Source: an uncultured Roseovarius sp. (GTDB lineage Bacteria; Pseudomonadota; Alphaproteobacteria; Rhodobacterales; Rhodobacteraceae). Taken from it: a DNA stretch of 64,000 bases. Below are positions 8,404-16,519 of the stretch, in pieces. The DNA is taken from assembly GCF_947489715.1 (NCBI RefSeq), contig NZ_CANLER010000010.1, positions 1-64,000 on the forward strand, in the 5' to 3' direction. Below the pieces are notes generated by a model. It saw nothing but the letters and a program-made list of their open reading frames with translations, made no database searches and was not told the origin of the DNA. The position numbers and the translations under genes were made by a program. Position 1 is the stretch's first letter. The number at the start of each line of letters is the position of its first letter.

Positions 8404-9244
8404 CGGCAATGAATGGATAGCTGATCCGCAGATCGTCACGATCTGCGAATATTGAACGCAGCTTTTTGAAATCTGCAACAAACAGCGCCTGGATGTCGTT
8501 TCTCAACGCTTCGGATAATTCAGGGCGATCCCGCATCTGGCGCTTTTTCTTCAGCCTGTCACGGATAGATTGCGGTACCAAGGTCCGGCGCAAGGTCGCG
8601 GCAACAGGATTGCTGAAGATCAAGCCATGTAGCGGAAAGCGCCTAATTCGCTCGGCAGAGACGTTGACCTTAGTAAGCTCGTCCGACCAACTAGGCTGCC
8701 CCTTGTAGCCTAAGAAATCACAGACTTTCTCAAGCAATTGTTGCGGGTTTTTTTTCATTGTTTCCAGGTTGAGCACCAAGACGTGGTCGACACCGTAGGC
8801 GTCGACATAAGGGCCAATCTGATCTGCGTAGCACCCATAACTCACGAGTTCCTTATGGTTGGCGAAAGCCTTCTCAATGTCGTCGGACATCACGCCCATG
8901 GTCCATTCGTGGATGTAATGAGAGACCGCGCGAGCTACGGGATCGCGGATCAGGTATATGATTTTGGGGTTGTCGAGCATGTTGCGTATGCGTGGTAATG
9001 CGTCGGGGAGAAGCGGCAGCTTGGTATAGTGAGTGCTGGCCTCACCTTTGATGTCATCTGGTGCGGCGTCTGCGAACAGGTTTTTGTACCAATCTGCACC
9101 CTTGGAATAGATTTCATCGTCAGAGAAAAAATTCGGCTCTTTCGGCGTGGTCATGAAAAAGCCGGGCTGCGCCTCTAACTGTGCGGCAAGCGTACTGGTT
9201 CCGCATTTCATAGCGCCGACTATTATGAAATCCGGTAGTGCCAT
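8396..9244 (-). CDS. PAPS-dependent sulfotransferase domain protein
   Basis: The protein has 282 residues and looks like the classical sulfotransferase domain (heparan sulfate sulfotransferase-like). The 5'-PSB loop is IIVGAMKCGTSTLAAQLEAQ and the 3'-PB region is IYLIRDPVARAVSHYIHEW; PKEPNFFSDDE follows the loop as in bacterial members. It should transfer sulfate from PAPS to a carbohydrate hydroxyl, which would make the locus product a sulfated polysaccharide. The start at 9244 is 3 bp after the stop of the GT2 gene ending at 9248, and the 3' end overlaps the next GT2 gene by 8 bp, so it sits inside a tight operon. Confidence 0.86.
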   Translation of the reverse strand: MALPDFIIVGAMKCGTSTLAAQLEAQPGFFMTTPKEPNFFSDDEIYSKGADWYKNLFADAAPDDIKGEASTHYTKLPLLPDALPRIRNMLDNPKIIYLIRDPVARAVSHYIHEWTMGVMSDDIEKAFANHKELVSYGCYADQIGPYVDAYGVDHVLVLNLETMKKNPQQLLEKVCDFLGYKGQPSWSDELTKVNVSAERIRRFPLHGLIFSNPVAATLRRTLVPQSIRDRLKKKRQMRDRPELSEALRNDIQALFVADFKKLRSIFADRDDLRISYPFIADD

Positions 9245-9247
9245 TGC

Positions 9248-10237
9248 TTATGTCTTTGGTTTGTAGTCATCGCCAAGAGGCGAAAAGAAATTAGTCCACA
9301 GATCGCGATGTTCCTGCTCGTTGCTTGATGGTATCTTCTTACCAGCTAACACGCGCAAGACGGCAATCGCACGTCCGAAAACCCACGCAAGGTTGGCAAG
9401 CAATAATCCGCCTGTACCGTACATCTGATAGAAAAGCCTTGTTCGCGATGCGTAGAAATAGGCTGGCAGGCGTTTTTTCTCTTTGGCGAGCGATTTTACC
9501 GGTCCACTGCCGCCGCGGAAGTGCACGGCGCGTGCCTCTTGGATGTACCGAATGCGCCAACCAGCTTGCCGCGCGCGCCAACAAAATTCTACATCTTCGA
9601 AGTAAAGAAAATACCCTTCGTCCATCAGGCCCACCTGATCGATGACTTCAGCCCTGATTAGAATACACGCAAAACTGGCCCACTCGATCTGATCTGGCTC
9701 GGGCGGCATGTCCAGCGCTACGCGCCGACGTTGCAATAACCGTGTAAGTGGGCCGCTTTCGGCACCGCGAATAATTTCGCTGGTAGGTGATGGAAAGCGA
9801 AAGCAACTGATCTGCTGTTCACCATTGTCATAGTCTATCCTGGGCGCAAACAAACCCGACTTCGGCTCTTTGGACGCTCTGAGCAGTATTTCCTGGGTGA
9901 AGCCCGGTTGCAAAATCGCGTCTGAGTTAAGCAATAGATAGTATTCGGACCGAATCGCTTGCATGCCAAGGTTATGTCCACCGGAAAAACCGGTATTGGT
10001 GGGCGATTGAACGAGGTGAACGTGTTCCGACAGGTTCTGTTCTTCAATCCAGTTGGAAATTTTTACAACCGACCCATCATCAGAAAAATTATCGACTATC
10101 ACGACGTGACCATTGATTTCCGACAAAGTGGCAATGGCAGATTCTGCGCATTGAATGGTAAGATCTGCAGTCTTGTAGTTAATGATCGAAACAACAATCC
10201 TTGCAGTATTTGCTGGTGTATCGGAGGTTTGTTTCAA
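9248..10237 (-). CDS. Glycosyltransferase family 2 (rhamnosyltransferase-like)
   Basis: The protein has 329 residues. Motifs in order are IVVSIINYKTADLTIQCAES, VVIVDNFSDDGS, YLLLNSDAILQPG (DxD region) and EGYFLYFEDVEFCWRARQAG, the ED-x-C/D-W-R element common in WbbL-type rhamnosyltransferases. A hydrophobic segment near the C-terminus may touch the membrane. The start codon is TTG at 10237. It overlaps by 4 bp (TTGA) the stop codon of an upstream, now degenerate gene, which supports this start and suggests the two were once coupled. Rhamnose as donor is only a guess from family resemblance. Confidence 0.86.
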   Translation of the reverse strand: MKQTSDTPANTARIVVSIINYKTADLTIQCAESAIATLSEINGHVVIVDNFSDDGSVVKISNWIEEQNLSEHVHLVQSPTNTGFSGGHNLGMQAIRSEYYLLLNSDAILQPGFTQEILLRASKEPKSGLFAPRIDYDNGEQQISCFRFPSPTSEIIRGAESGPLTRLLQRRRVALDMPPEPDQIEWASFACILIRAEVIDQVGLMDEGYFLYFEDVEFCWRARQAGWRIRYIQEARAVHFRGGSGPVKSLAKEKKRLPAYFYASRTRLFYQMYGTGGLLLANLAWVFGRAIAVLRVLAGKKIPSSNEQEHRDLWTNFFSPLGDDYKPKT

Positions 10238-10682
10238 AGTTTCGATTCCAATTGGCCGTACATCTTTGGAACCGGGCTATGTGCTTCAAGCCAGCTCCTT
10301 TGCCTATCGCTATTAACGAGTTGCCCTGACAAATGAAACATTAGCTTGGCTGTGTCGAACCAAGGGGCCATCTCGCTGCGATTCAATCAAAAAAGTGATC
10401 TTTCAACCACAGATTTAGGAGTGATCGCCGATCACGAAGCTATTGCTCTCATTTCTACGGTGGAAACATACGGGCAAAATCTCGCTGTCATTGTAAGTCA
10501 GCGGATCAAAAGCAATGCCGTTTTCCATTGCATCGATCACCAATTCTTCGCGTTATTTCGGGAATGCGCACCACGAAGGCAAAGATTGGTGCAAATAGTG
10601 CTTTTCCTTACTTCTGTTTGCTTAAATTTTCGCCTAAAGAACACGCAGTTACAGAATTCAACGTAAACAACTGAACTTTCAT
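10234..10682 (-). pseudogene. Degenerate gene at the head of the sulfotransferase/GT2 operon
   Basis: Protein-like segments occur in successive frames on the minus strand. From ATG 10682 comes MKVQLFTLNSVTACSLGENL, a TAA, then in the same frame KALFAPIFAFVVRIPEITR. After a frame change comes DAMENGIAFDPLTYNDSEIL and HRRNESNSFVIGDH. After another change comes PKSVVERSLF, a TGA, then MAPWFDTAKLMFHLSGQL and SWLEAHSPVPKMYGQLESKL, ending in TGA at 10234. That final stop overlaps the next gene's TTG start by 4 bp, as expected if an intact gene once stood here. At least two stops and two frameshifts are needed, so it is not expressed as one protein. The family was not recognised. Confidence 0.5.
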
Positions 10683-10760
10683 AGCGACGCGCAGCTCCCG
10701 TCAAATAATAGACACAAAAAACTGCAAGTAGCGTCCAAAGAATAACTCATACGAGCGGTC

Positions 10761-11858
10761 ATGTCTGGAAACATAAAAATTGCGGTTGTCGGGCTTGGAA
10801 AAATGGGCATCTCCCATTTTTCATTGGTCAACGCACATCCTGATACCGAAACATTTGCCTGTGATGCTACCGGTTTTATGGTCGACATCCTGAACAAGAA
10901 CATTTCGGCCAAAATTTACAAAAAGTACGACGAAATGCTGGATAGGCAGCCTTTGGATGCCGTTGTGATCGCCACGCCCTCACGTTTGCACGGCCCGATG
11001 GTGCGTGCGGCGTTGGAAAAAGGCATTCATGTTTTTTGTGAAAAGCCGTTTTGCCTTGATCCCGCTGAAGCCGAAGAACTTTCCGCGCTGGCGGAAAGCA
11101 AGGGTCTGGTCAATCAGGTTGGATATCACAACCGATATGTCGGTGCGTTCCAGAAGATGAAAGAAATCGTGGACGTTGGCGCGCTGGGGCGGATCACGCA
11201 TATCCTGGCCGAAGCTTATGGCCCTGTCGTGCTACGTCCCAAACGCCAAACTTGGCGAACCCAAAAAGCGGAGGGTGGAGGATGTCTATACGATTATGCG
11301 GCACATCCTTTGAATCTTTTGAACTGGATTTTCGGTGCGCCCGCTAATGTCAGCGGCTCGGTCTTGAACTCGGTTTTCTCTGAAGGAATTGACGACGAGG
11401 TATTCAGCACCTTGCAGTTCAACGATGGTCCAACTGCACAGCTTTCCGTGAACTGGAGTGATGAATCACATCGTAAGATGACCACAAAGATCAGTATGAT
11501 CGGTACAAATGGCCGCATGAATGTGGATAGGCAGGAATGCCAGGTTTATCTGCGCGAGCCTGTTGCTGAATTGCCTGAATACAAGAAAGGTTGGACAGTC
11601 AAATACACGACTGAACTGACAGAAGATCCATGGTTTTATCTTCGTGGCGAAGAGTATTCCGCGCAAATTGATGATTTCATCACTGCTGTACGAGATGATC
11701 GAAAAGGCGCTGGAGAAAACAATTTCCGGTCAGCGGCAATGACCGACCGAACACTGAAACAGATTATGGATGACAGCGTGGGCGTGACACCCGCAAAACC
11801 GCAGAGTTCTGTGAAAAAACCGACTGAGCGCAAACGCGGCTGGTTCGGGCGGTCATAA
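10761..11858 (+). CDS. Gfo/Idh/MocA family oxidoreductase
   Basis: The protein has 365 residues. The nucleotide-binding motif is IKIAVVGLGKMGISHFSLVN and the EKP signature is in HVFCEKPFCLDPAEAEEL. LYDYAAHPLNLLNWIFGAP provides the family His region of the active site. By family it is an NAD(P)-dependent dehydrogenase or reductase acting on a sugar or nucleotide-sugar. It is the first gene of a three-gene operon with an uncharacterised conserved protein and a WecG/TagA-type transferase, so it may make the sugar that the transferase uses. The last 25 residues are basic and low in complexity. The stop codon is followed at once by an ATG that shares one base (TAATG). Confidence 0.88.
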   Translation: MSGNIKIAVVGLGKMGISHFSLVNAHPDTETFACDATGFMVDILNKNISAKIYKKYDEMLDRQPLDAVVIATPSRLHGPMVRAALEKGIHVFCEKPFCLDPAEAEELSALAESKGLVNQVGYHNRYVGAFQKMKEIVDVGALGRITHILAEAYGPVVLRPKRQTWRTQKAEGGGCLYDYAAHPLNLLNWIFGAPANVSGSVLNSVFSEGIDDEVFSTLQFNDGPTAQLSVNWSDESHRKMTTKISMIGTNGRMNVDRQECQVYLREPVAELPEYKKGWTVKYTTELTEDPWFYLRGEEYSAQIDDFITAVRDDRKGAGENNFRSAAMTDRTLKQIMDDSVGVTPAKPQSSVKKPTERKRGWFGRS

Positions 11859-11878
11859 TGATAGGAAAAGAAGCCACA

Positions 11879-12745
11879 ATGGATCGGTTGCTGTTTGGTG
11901 ATAACCAGTTTTTTGGAATCAATCATATGTCCGAGGAGAAAGCGCGCGCGCAGGCAATGCGATTTCAGGAAACCAGCGCTATCATGGACGTTTTGGATAC
12001 AGCATATGATGAGGGCATCAAGACCTTCATGTGCACCACCCATGACCGGATTGCCGAAGTTTGTGAAATTGTGCGTGCCAATCCGGATCGCTACTCGGAC
12101 TTCACCTTTTATCCCTGCATGCCCTATGCGCACAAATACGCTAATGCGGTGACGGACTACGGTATGCTGGGTGCGATTACCCATTTCATGCCGGAAGATG
12201 GGTTTTTGAAAACCGCGCTCAGGGGCGGTGCGGCGCTGGCATCAAAAGACGTGGATGGGATTGCCAAGGTACTGATCGATGCAGAGATGAAAATGTTCAA
12301 GGGTTTGAAAACCCCTGTGATTTTCATGCAGAACGTCTTTACCGATCTGTTGATGGGCATGGGCTTTACGGGTGCGTTTCGCGTGTTCCATGATCACGTC
12401 AAAGAAAAGTACGATGCCGAGCCTGCATTCATCACCATGAACATGCCAATGCTTGTCGATGTGCTAGAGCAAGAGGGGATCAAGAACCCGATTGTCTGTT
12501 CGAACATCAACAAGCTGGGCTTCCGGATGTGCGGTGGTCTGGATTCCTATGTTGAGACGCTACAAAGCGGCCGGGTTCGTGCAATCGCGATGTCAGTCTA
12601 TGCATCTGGGGCGATCTCAGCTGAAGAGGCGATTTCCTGGATTTCAGAATTGCCAAATGTACATTCCATAGTTTTCGGCGCGTCCAGCGCCGGAAACATT
12701 CGTAATACCCGTGACCTTGTTAATCAGTATATGTGGAAGGATTAG
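11879..12745 (+). CDS. Conserved protein of unknown function, polysaccharide-locus associated
   Basis: The protein has 288 residues with an N-terminal signature RLLFGDNQFFGINHMSEEKA and a C-terminal HSIVFGASSAGNIRNTRDLV. Regular alternation of strands and helices and phrases such as VCSNINKLGFRMCGGLD suggest a TIM-barrel-like enzyme, perhaps distantly like aldo-keto reductases; this is inference. It has no signal peptide or membrane segment. It lies between a Gfo/Idh/MocA dehydrogenase and a WecG/TagA/CpsF transferase, and the spacing to the transferase is 3 bp, so it probably acts in sugar conversion for the same polymer. ATG 11879 was preferred for its AGAAG site; the in-frame ATG at 11858 overlaps the upstream stop by one base and would add seven residues. 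Confidence 0.75.
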   Translation: MDRLLFGDNQFFGINHMSEEKARAQAMRFQETSAIMDVLDTAYDEGIKTFMCTTHDRIAEVCEIVRANPDRYSDFTFYPCMPYAHKYANAVTDYGMLGAITHFMPEDGFLKTALRGGAALASKDVDGIAKVLIDAEMKMFKGLKTPVIFMQNVFTDLLMGMGFTGAFRVFHDHVKEKYDAEPAFITMNMPMLVDVLEQEGIKNPIVCSNINKLGFRMCGGLDSYVETLQSGRVRAIAMSVYASGAISAEEAISWISELPNVHSIVFGASSAGNIRNTRDLVNQYMWKD

Positions 12746-12748
12746 AAC

Positions 12749-13582
12749 ATGGAGGGTGGTCTTATTACCGCGCGGAATGACAGCATGATGGCGTCCGATG
12801 CCGACGCGCCCCGCGATGTCGGATACAAGAAGGTTCCGCTGCTGAACGCTTTTGTCCACGATGTGACGATGGACGAGGTGGTGCAGGATTTCACGGAAGG
12901 TCTGATGCTGACGCTGCATGTCGATATGATCATGAAACTTCAAAAGGATCGTGATTTCTACGAGATTTTCAACAAGTTCGATCTAATCACCTGTGACAGC
13001 CAGATCATGTATTTCGCGACGAAATTCATGGGAACGTCTGTAAAAGAACGAGTCTCAGGTTCGGATTACTTCCCCAAGTTCTACATGTATCACAAAAACA
13101 ATCCAGATGTCACGGTTTTCATGTGCGGGGGTAAACCGGGTATCGCGGAAATCGCAGCCCGTAAGATCAACGCCAAGGTCGAGCGTGAATTCATCTGCGG
13201 TACCTACGCACCGTCCTTCGACTATGATCAGAAACCCGAAGAGATCGAACATATAATCGATCTCATCAACGCGTCTGGTGCGACGGTTCTGTTGGTTGGA
13301 TTGGGCGGCGGGCGTCAGGAAAAGTTTATCATCCAGTATCGCGACCGCCTGCCGAATGTTCGCCTCTTCTTACCTTTGGGTGGCACGATTGATTATGAGG
13401 CTGGCACATTCAAACGGCCACCCTCCTGGATCACCGAGGCAGGTCTGGAATGGCTTTACAGACTTGTGAAGGAACCGCGTCAGCGCTGGCACAGATACAT
13501 CGTGCATGAGCCGCCATTCTTGTGGAAAATCCTTCTTCAACGTTTCGGGCTTTACCGCGATCCATTCGCAAAGAAGCAGTAG
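12749..13582 (+). CDS. WecG/TagA/CpsF family glycosyltransferase (GT26)
   Basis: The protein has 277 residues. The family core is visible as VLLVGLGGGRQEKFIIQYRD and the C-terminal block WITEAGLEWLYRLVKEPRQR followed by WHRYI. GT26 enzymes move N-acetylmannosamine, ManNAcA or related sugars onto a polyprenyl-diphosphate-linked acceptor at the inner membrane. The amphipathic C-terminus (PPFLWKILLQRFGLYRDPF) fits membrane association. The start has AAGGA 7 bases upstream. An N-terminal extension of about 20 residues precedes the conserved domain. It is the last gene of the three-gene operon that starts at 10761. The donor sugar is not readable from the sequence. Confidence 0.88.
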   Translation: MEGGLITARNDSMMASDADAPRDVGYKKVPLLNAFVHDVTMDEVVQDFTEGLMLTLHVDMIMKLQKDRDFYEIFNKFDLITCDSQIMYFATKFMGTSVKERVSGSDYFPKFYMYHKNNPDVTVFMCGGKPGIAEIAARKINAKVEREFICGTYAPSFDYDQKPEEIEHIIDLINASGATVLLVGLGGGRQEKFIIQYRDRLPNVRLFLPLGGTIDYEAGTFKRPPSWITEAGLEWLYRLVKEPRQRWHRYIVHEPPFLWKILLQRFGLYRDPFAKKQ

Positions 13583-13973
13583 ACGAACCGATAGGTTTCG
13601 TTCAAGCGGGCTTAACAAAATTGCGACTGCGCCGACTTTGCTAGGTGATGATCCGCCTGAGTTCGATTAGACAATCAATTCTTTTCGCGACAATTTGTGT
13701 TGCCATTCAATAGTATCTGCTTTGCAAGCAGGCTCATTTAACGTGTTTGAAATTTACGGCATTGCGGCCGTAAGTGCTTGTCCGCAAGGGTTTGCATCTC
13801 TCTCCTCCACTTTAGGGCTGTCGGAGTTTAGAGGGTGGTAATCCATCATGAACTCTGAATAATCGTAGTGATAGACCGCTGAGAGTGACTGGTTCAACAA
13901 GATGATTTGAAAATTAAATTGTGCACAGAAATAGAGATTTTAAGTCCTTTACAGATTTTTGTAGGTTTACAGA
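13583..13973. other. Intergenic region upstream of the exported-protein gene
   Basis: About 390 bp hold no supported gene. A weak hairpin (ACGAACC / GGTTTCGT, one bulge) follows the WecG-type gene but lacks a T-run. The A/T-rich part from about 13900 precedes the gene at 13974 and probably carries its promoter. Confidence 0.45.
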
Positions 13974-15551
13974 ATGAAGACTCATTTTTTTGAAGATGCA
14001 TTCAGCACGTTGTTTTCGGCGCTACTTATTGCGGTTTCCGCCGCATGCGCCCACGCGGAGCCTGGTGTGGTTGAGCCTGATGACTTGGTCCCGCTGGGAG
14101 GGCTTTCTTTAACGGCGCCGGATTTCGAACTGCCAGCGCTTTCACCTGAGTTGCCTCTTCTCGATCTGGAAGACAATTCGCCTGAGGCCGGCTTGCTACG
14201 ACAATTCCAAAGAGAGGGGCGCGCTGCCGGGTTCAAGAATGTAATCTATGACAATCGTGATCGAGGGCACTCAAAACCGAAACCGGGCCAGTTTCCGACG
14301 CTCTCGCAACTCGTTATTTCCGATGAGCTTAAGAAGCGTAATCTGGATTACGGGTTGGCTGGGGGGCTCATTGTTCCTGCGATTGTTATCGGCAATTCTT
14401 CAACTGCTCTCACGAAGGGAAAGTACAAACGCAGCCAACCCAGGTTGGCAATGACCACACCGGAGGGTCCGACTAGAGCGTTTCTGACCTACATTACAAA
14501 CCATCTCTATATCTATCCCGAACACCGAGATCACGACAAAGTGGATTTGTTCCCGGCGAACTGGCCTTACATGGTGATCACACAAGGGTCGTCACATTCC
14601 GATCGGCCGTTCATGAGAGCGCTTTTCATGGCCGTAGCAGCGCTGAGTCCGGATACTCAACAAGCGCTACAAGAAAAAAACTTGGTGGCGCCGACGTTGC
14701 AGATGATTTTGCGGCGCAGTCAAAAGGCTATTTATTCACGGGAAGCATATCTTTCGGGTCGAGCCCACCCGACTGTCTTCTCAAAAAAGGACCTCGTGCC
14801 TGAGCGAATGGTGACTTTAGCTTCGTCGCTTAAACCGGAGGAAATTCCTCCGATGATCGTTTTGACGGTCGAAGAAGAAGATTTTGGTTCCGAGGCGGGG
14901 CTTGCTAGTTTGTCGGAAAAGCTTTTTGACACGCCATCTGCAATAGCCCGCGTCTGGCGAGGGTTTGAGTTTTCGAAACGCATGATGGTTTCAGCAGGCA
15001 AAACCGCAGATCCGAACGGACACACCCTTAAATTCTCTTGGGTGCTTCTGCGTGGTGATCCGAACCGCGTCAGAATTGCGCCTATTGGAGAAAGCGGGGC
15101 AAAGGCTGAAATCACTGTCGAATGGCATGACACGCGACAGATTATGCCTTCTCAGAAGCGTCTCACGCACCGAGTGGACATCGGTGTTTTTGCCTGGAAC
15201 GGGTTTCATGACAGTGCCCCGGCCTTGATTTCGATCAGCTTTCCCGGCCATCAGAAACGTGAATACAAGCTGATTCAGGAAATAGGCCCGATGCGACTTT
15301 CGTCGGTTGACTACCGTGCTGCTGAAAGAAACGCAGCATACGATCCATGGATTTACTGGACGGCACCGTGGAAAGACCTCATGGAGTATGATGGTGCTGC
15401 GATCTTGTCCGGCATAAAGCGTGAGATGTCGGAGACCGTTGTCGAACTTTCAGGGCCGAATATGTTACCAAATGGTAAGGCCGTCCAATATACCCTGAAG
15501 GATACAGAAAACCACCGGCTTCTTTCGATGGAGTTTGAAACGGCTCAATAG
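13974..15551 (+). CDS. Exported protein of unknown function with conserved YDNRDRGHS motif
   Basis: The protein has 525 residues with a signal peptide (hydrophobic FSALLIAVSAACAHAEP) and is probably periplasmic. Conserved blocks include VIYDNRDRGHS, AIVIGNSSTALTKGKYKRS, IYPEHRDHDKVDLFPANWPY, VITQGSSHSDRPFMRAL, RRSQKAIYSREAYLSGRAHP and LFDTPSAIARVWRGFEFSKR. Similar block order is recalled from large exported proteins of planctomycetes and some proteobacteria with no assigned function. The segment DPNGHTLKFSWVLLRGDPNR resembles a PKD-like beta-sandwich repeat. It is a single transcription unit between the WecG operon and the convergent CpsD-type kinase gene, so a role in polymer processing is only suggested. 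The upstream AGG at 9 bases from ATG is a weak ribosome site. Confidence 0.78.
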   Translation: MKTHFFEDAFSTLFSALLIAVSAACAHAEPGVVEPDDLVPLGGLSLTAPDFELPALSPELPLLDLEDNSPEAGLLRQFQREGRAAGFKNVIYDNRDRGHSKPKPGQFPTLSQLVISDELKKRNLDYGLAGGLIVPAIVIGNSSTALTKGKYKRSQPRLAMTTPEGPTRAFLTYITNHLYIYPEHRDHDKVDLFPANWPYMVITQGSSHSDRPFMRALFMAVAALSPDTQQALQEKNLVAPTLQMILRRSQKAIYSREAYLSGRAHPTVFSKKDLVPERMVTLASSLKPEEIPPMIVLTVEEEDFGSEAGLASLSEKLFDTPSAIARVWRGFEFSKRMMVSAGKTADPNGHTLKFSWVLLRGDPNRVRIAPIGESGAKAEITVEWHDTRQIMPSQKRLTHRVDIGVFAWNGFHDSAPALISISFPGHQKREYKLIQEIGPMRLSSVDYRAAERNAAYDPWIYWTAPWKDLMEYDGAAILSGIKREMSETVVELSGPNMLPNGKAVQYTLKDTENHRLLSMEFETAQ

Positions 15552-15641
15552 TATTTGGTTTCTTGGGAATACGGGGGTTTTAAGCCCGATTATCTAACTA
15601 CTTCTGTCCCTCCGCTGTCTAGACAACAATAGTATTCGCAC

Positions 15642-16505
15642 TCAGCTATACTCTTTTCCGTATTCCTCGTGTTTGCCCAAATAGCGGCACTTATTCAGGA
15701 TCACTCCCAGTACATTTGTTCGTGCGGCGAGTTCCTGTTCGCATTTATCGATTTCGTCGATCGTTGATTTTTCGGCCTCTGCAACAAGTAGAACGCAATC
15801 GACCTGATCCAGAAACGCCAAAGTATCATCGCCTGCAAAGACAGGTGGCGTATCGAAAATCATTATGTCAGGCTTAAATCGTTCTTCGATACCATCGACG
15901 ACCTTTCCTGCATTTGTGCCTTGAAGCAATTCGGCGGGATTACGAACGGTCGTGCTGTTGGATCCAAAGATTAGGTTCTTTCCATATCGGCGCAAATGCT
16001 CATCAGCCGGGTTTTCGCCTGAAAGTACCCTGGAAAATTGACACTCATCCGTGAGTTTTATGGTTTTGGCTACTGAGGGTCGCCGCATGTCAAGTTCCAG
16101 CAGGATCGTATAAAAATTAGTTTGCCGCGCAAGACTGAAAGCAAGATTGACGCTGGTCAATGTTTTGCCTGCACCTTGAGACGGCGAGACGATGGCAACA
16201 CGCGTCCATTTATTCGCCCGCATCTGATGCAGCATTTTTGTCCGCATTACATCGTATGGCACTGAATCGTGGCTTGATCGAAAGGCGACAATCCGATTTG
16301 CCAAAAGTTGTTTCTCCTTCGGATTGAACGACTCTATCGATTTCCAAATCTCCTCTCGATCGGAAACTGACATGTTCTTGGGCAACACATAAGTATCCAT
16401 TCCTTGTGTGCCTGCCACGGAATCTTCTGCTTTGCCCGCAGGTTTGCCGCTTTGCTCCTGTCGCGCTTGTCGAGCTTTACGAAGGGCTGATTGAATTCGT
16501 TCCAT
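15642..16505 (-). CDS. CpsD/CapB-type tyrosine kinase (BY-kinase catalytic subunit)
   Basis: The protein has 287 residues. It carries the three nucleotide motifs of bacterial tyrosine kinases: Walker A SPSQGAGKTLTSVNLAFSLA, Walker A' LLELDMRRPS and Walker B DIMIFDTPPVF. The C-terminus has a short tyrosine cluster (KCRYLGKHEEYGKEYS), the expected autophosphorylation tail. It has no membrane segment and should be activated by the Wzz-type partner encoded 14 bp upstream at 16520-18079. Together they control chain length and assembly of an exopolysaccharide. The residue PYDVMRTKML before the Walker A motif matches the region that contacts neighbouring subunits in the octameric ring. The start at 16505 has GAGAGG just upstream. 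Confidence 0.9.
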   Translation of the reverse strand: MERIQSALRKARQARQEQSGKPAGKAEDSVAGTQGMDTYVLPKNMSVSDREEIWKSIESFNPKEKQLLANRIVAFRSSHDSVPYDVMRTKMLHQMRANKWTRVAIVSPSQGAGKTLTSVNLAFSLARQTNFYTILLELDMRRPSVAKTIKLTDECQFSRVLSGENPADEHLRRYGKNLIFGSNSTTVRNPAELLQGTNAGKVVDGIEERFKPDIMIFDTPPVFAGDDTLAFLDQVDCVLLVAEAEKSTIDEIDKCEQELAARTNVLGVILNKCRYLGKHEEYGKEYS

Positions 16506-16519
16506 GGTACCTCTCTAAC

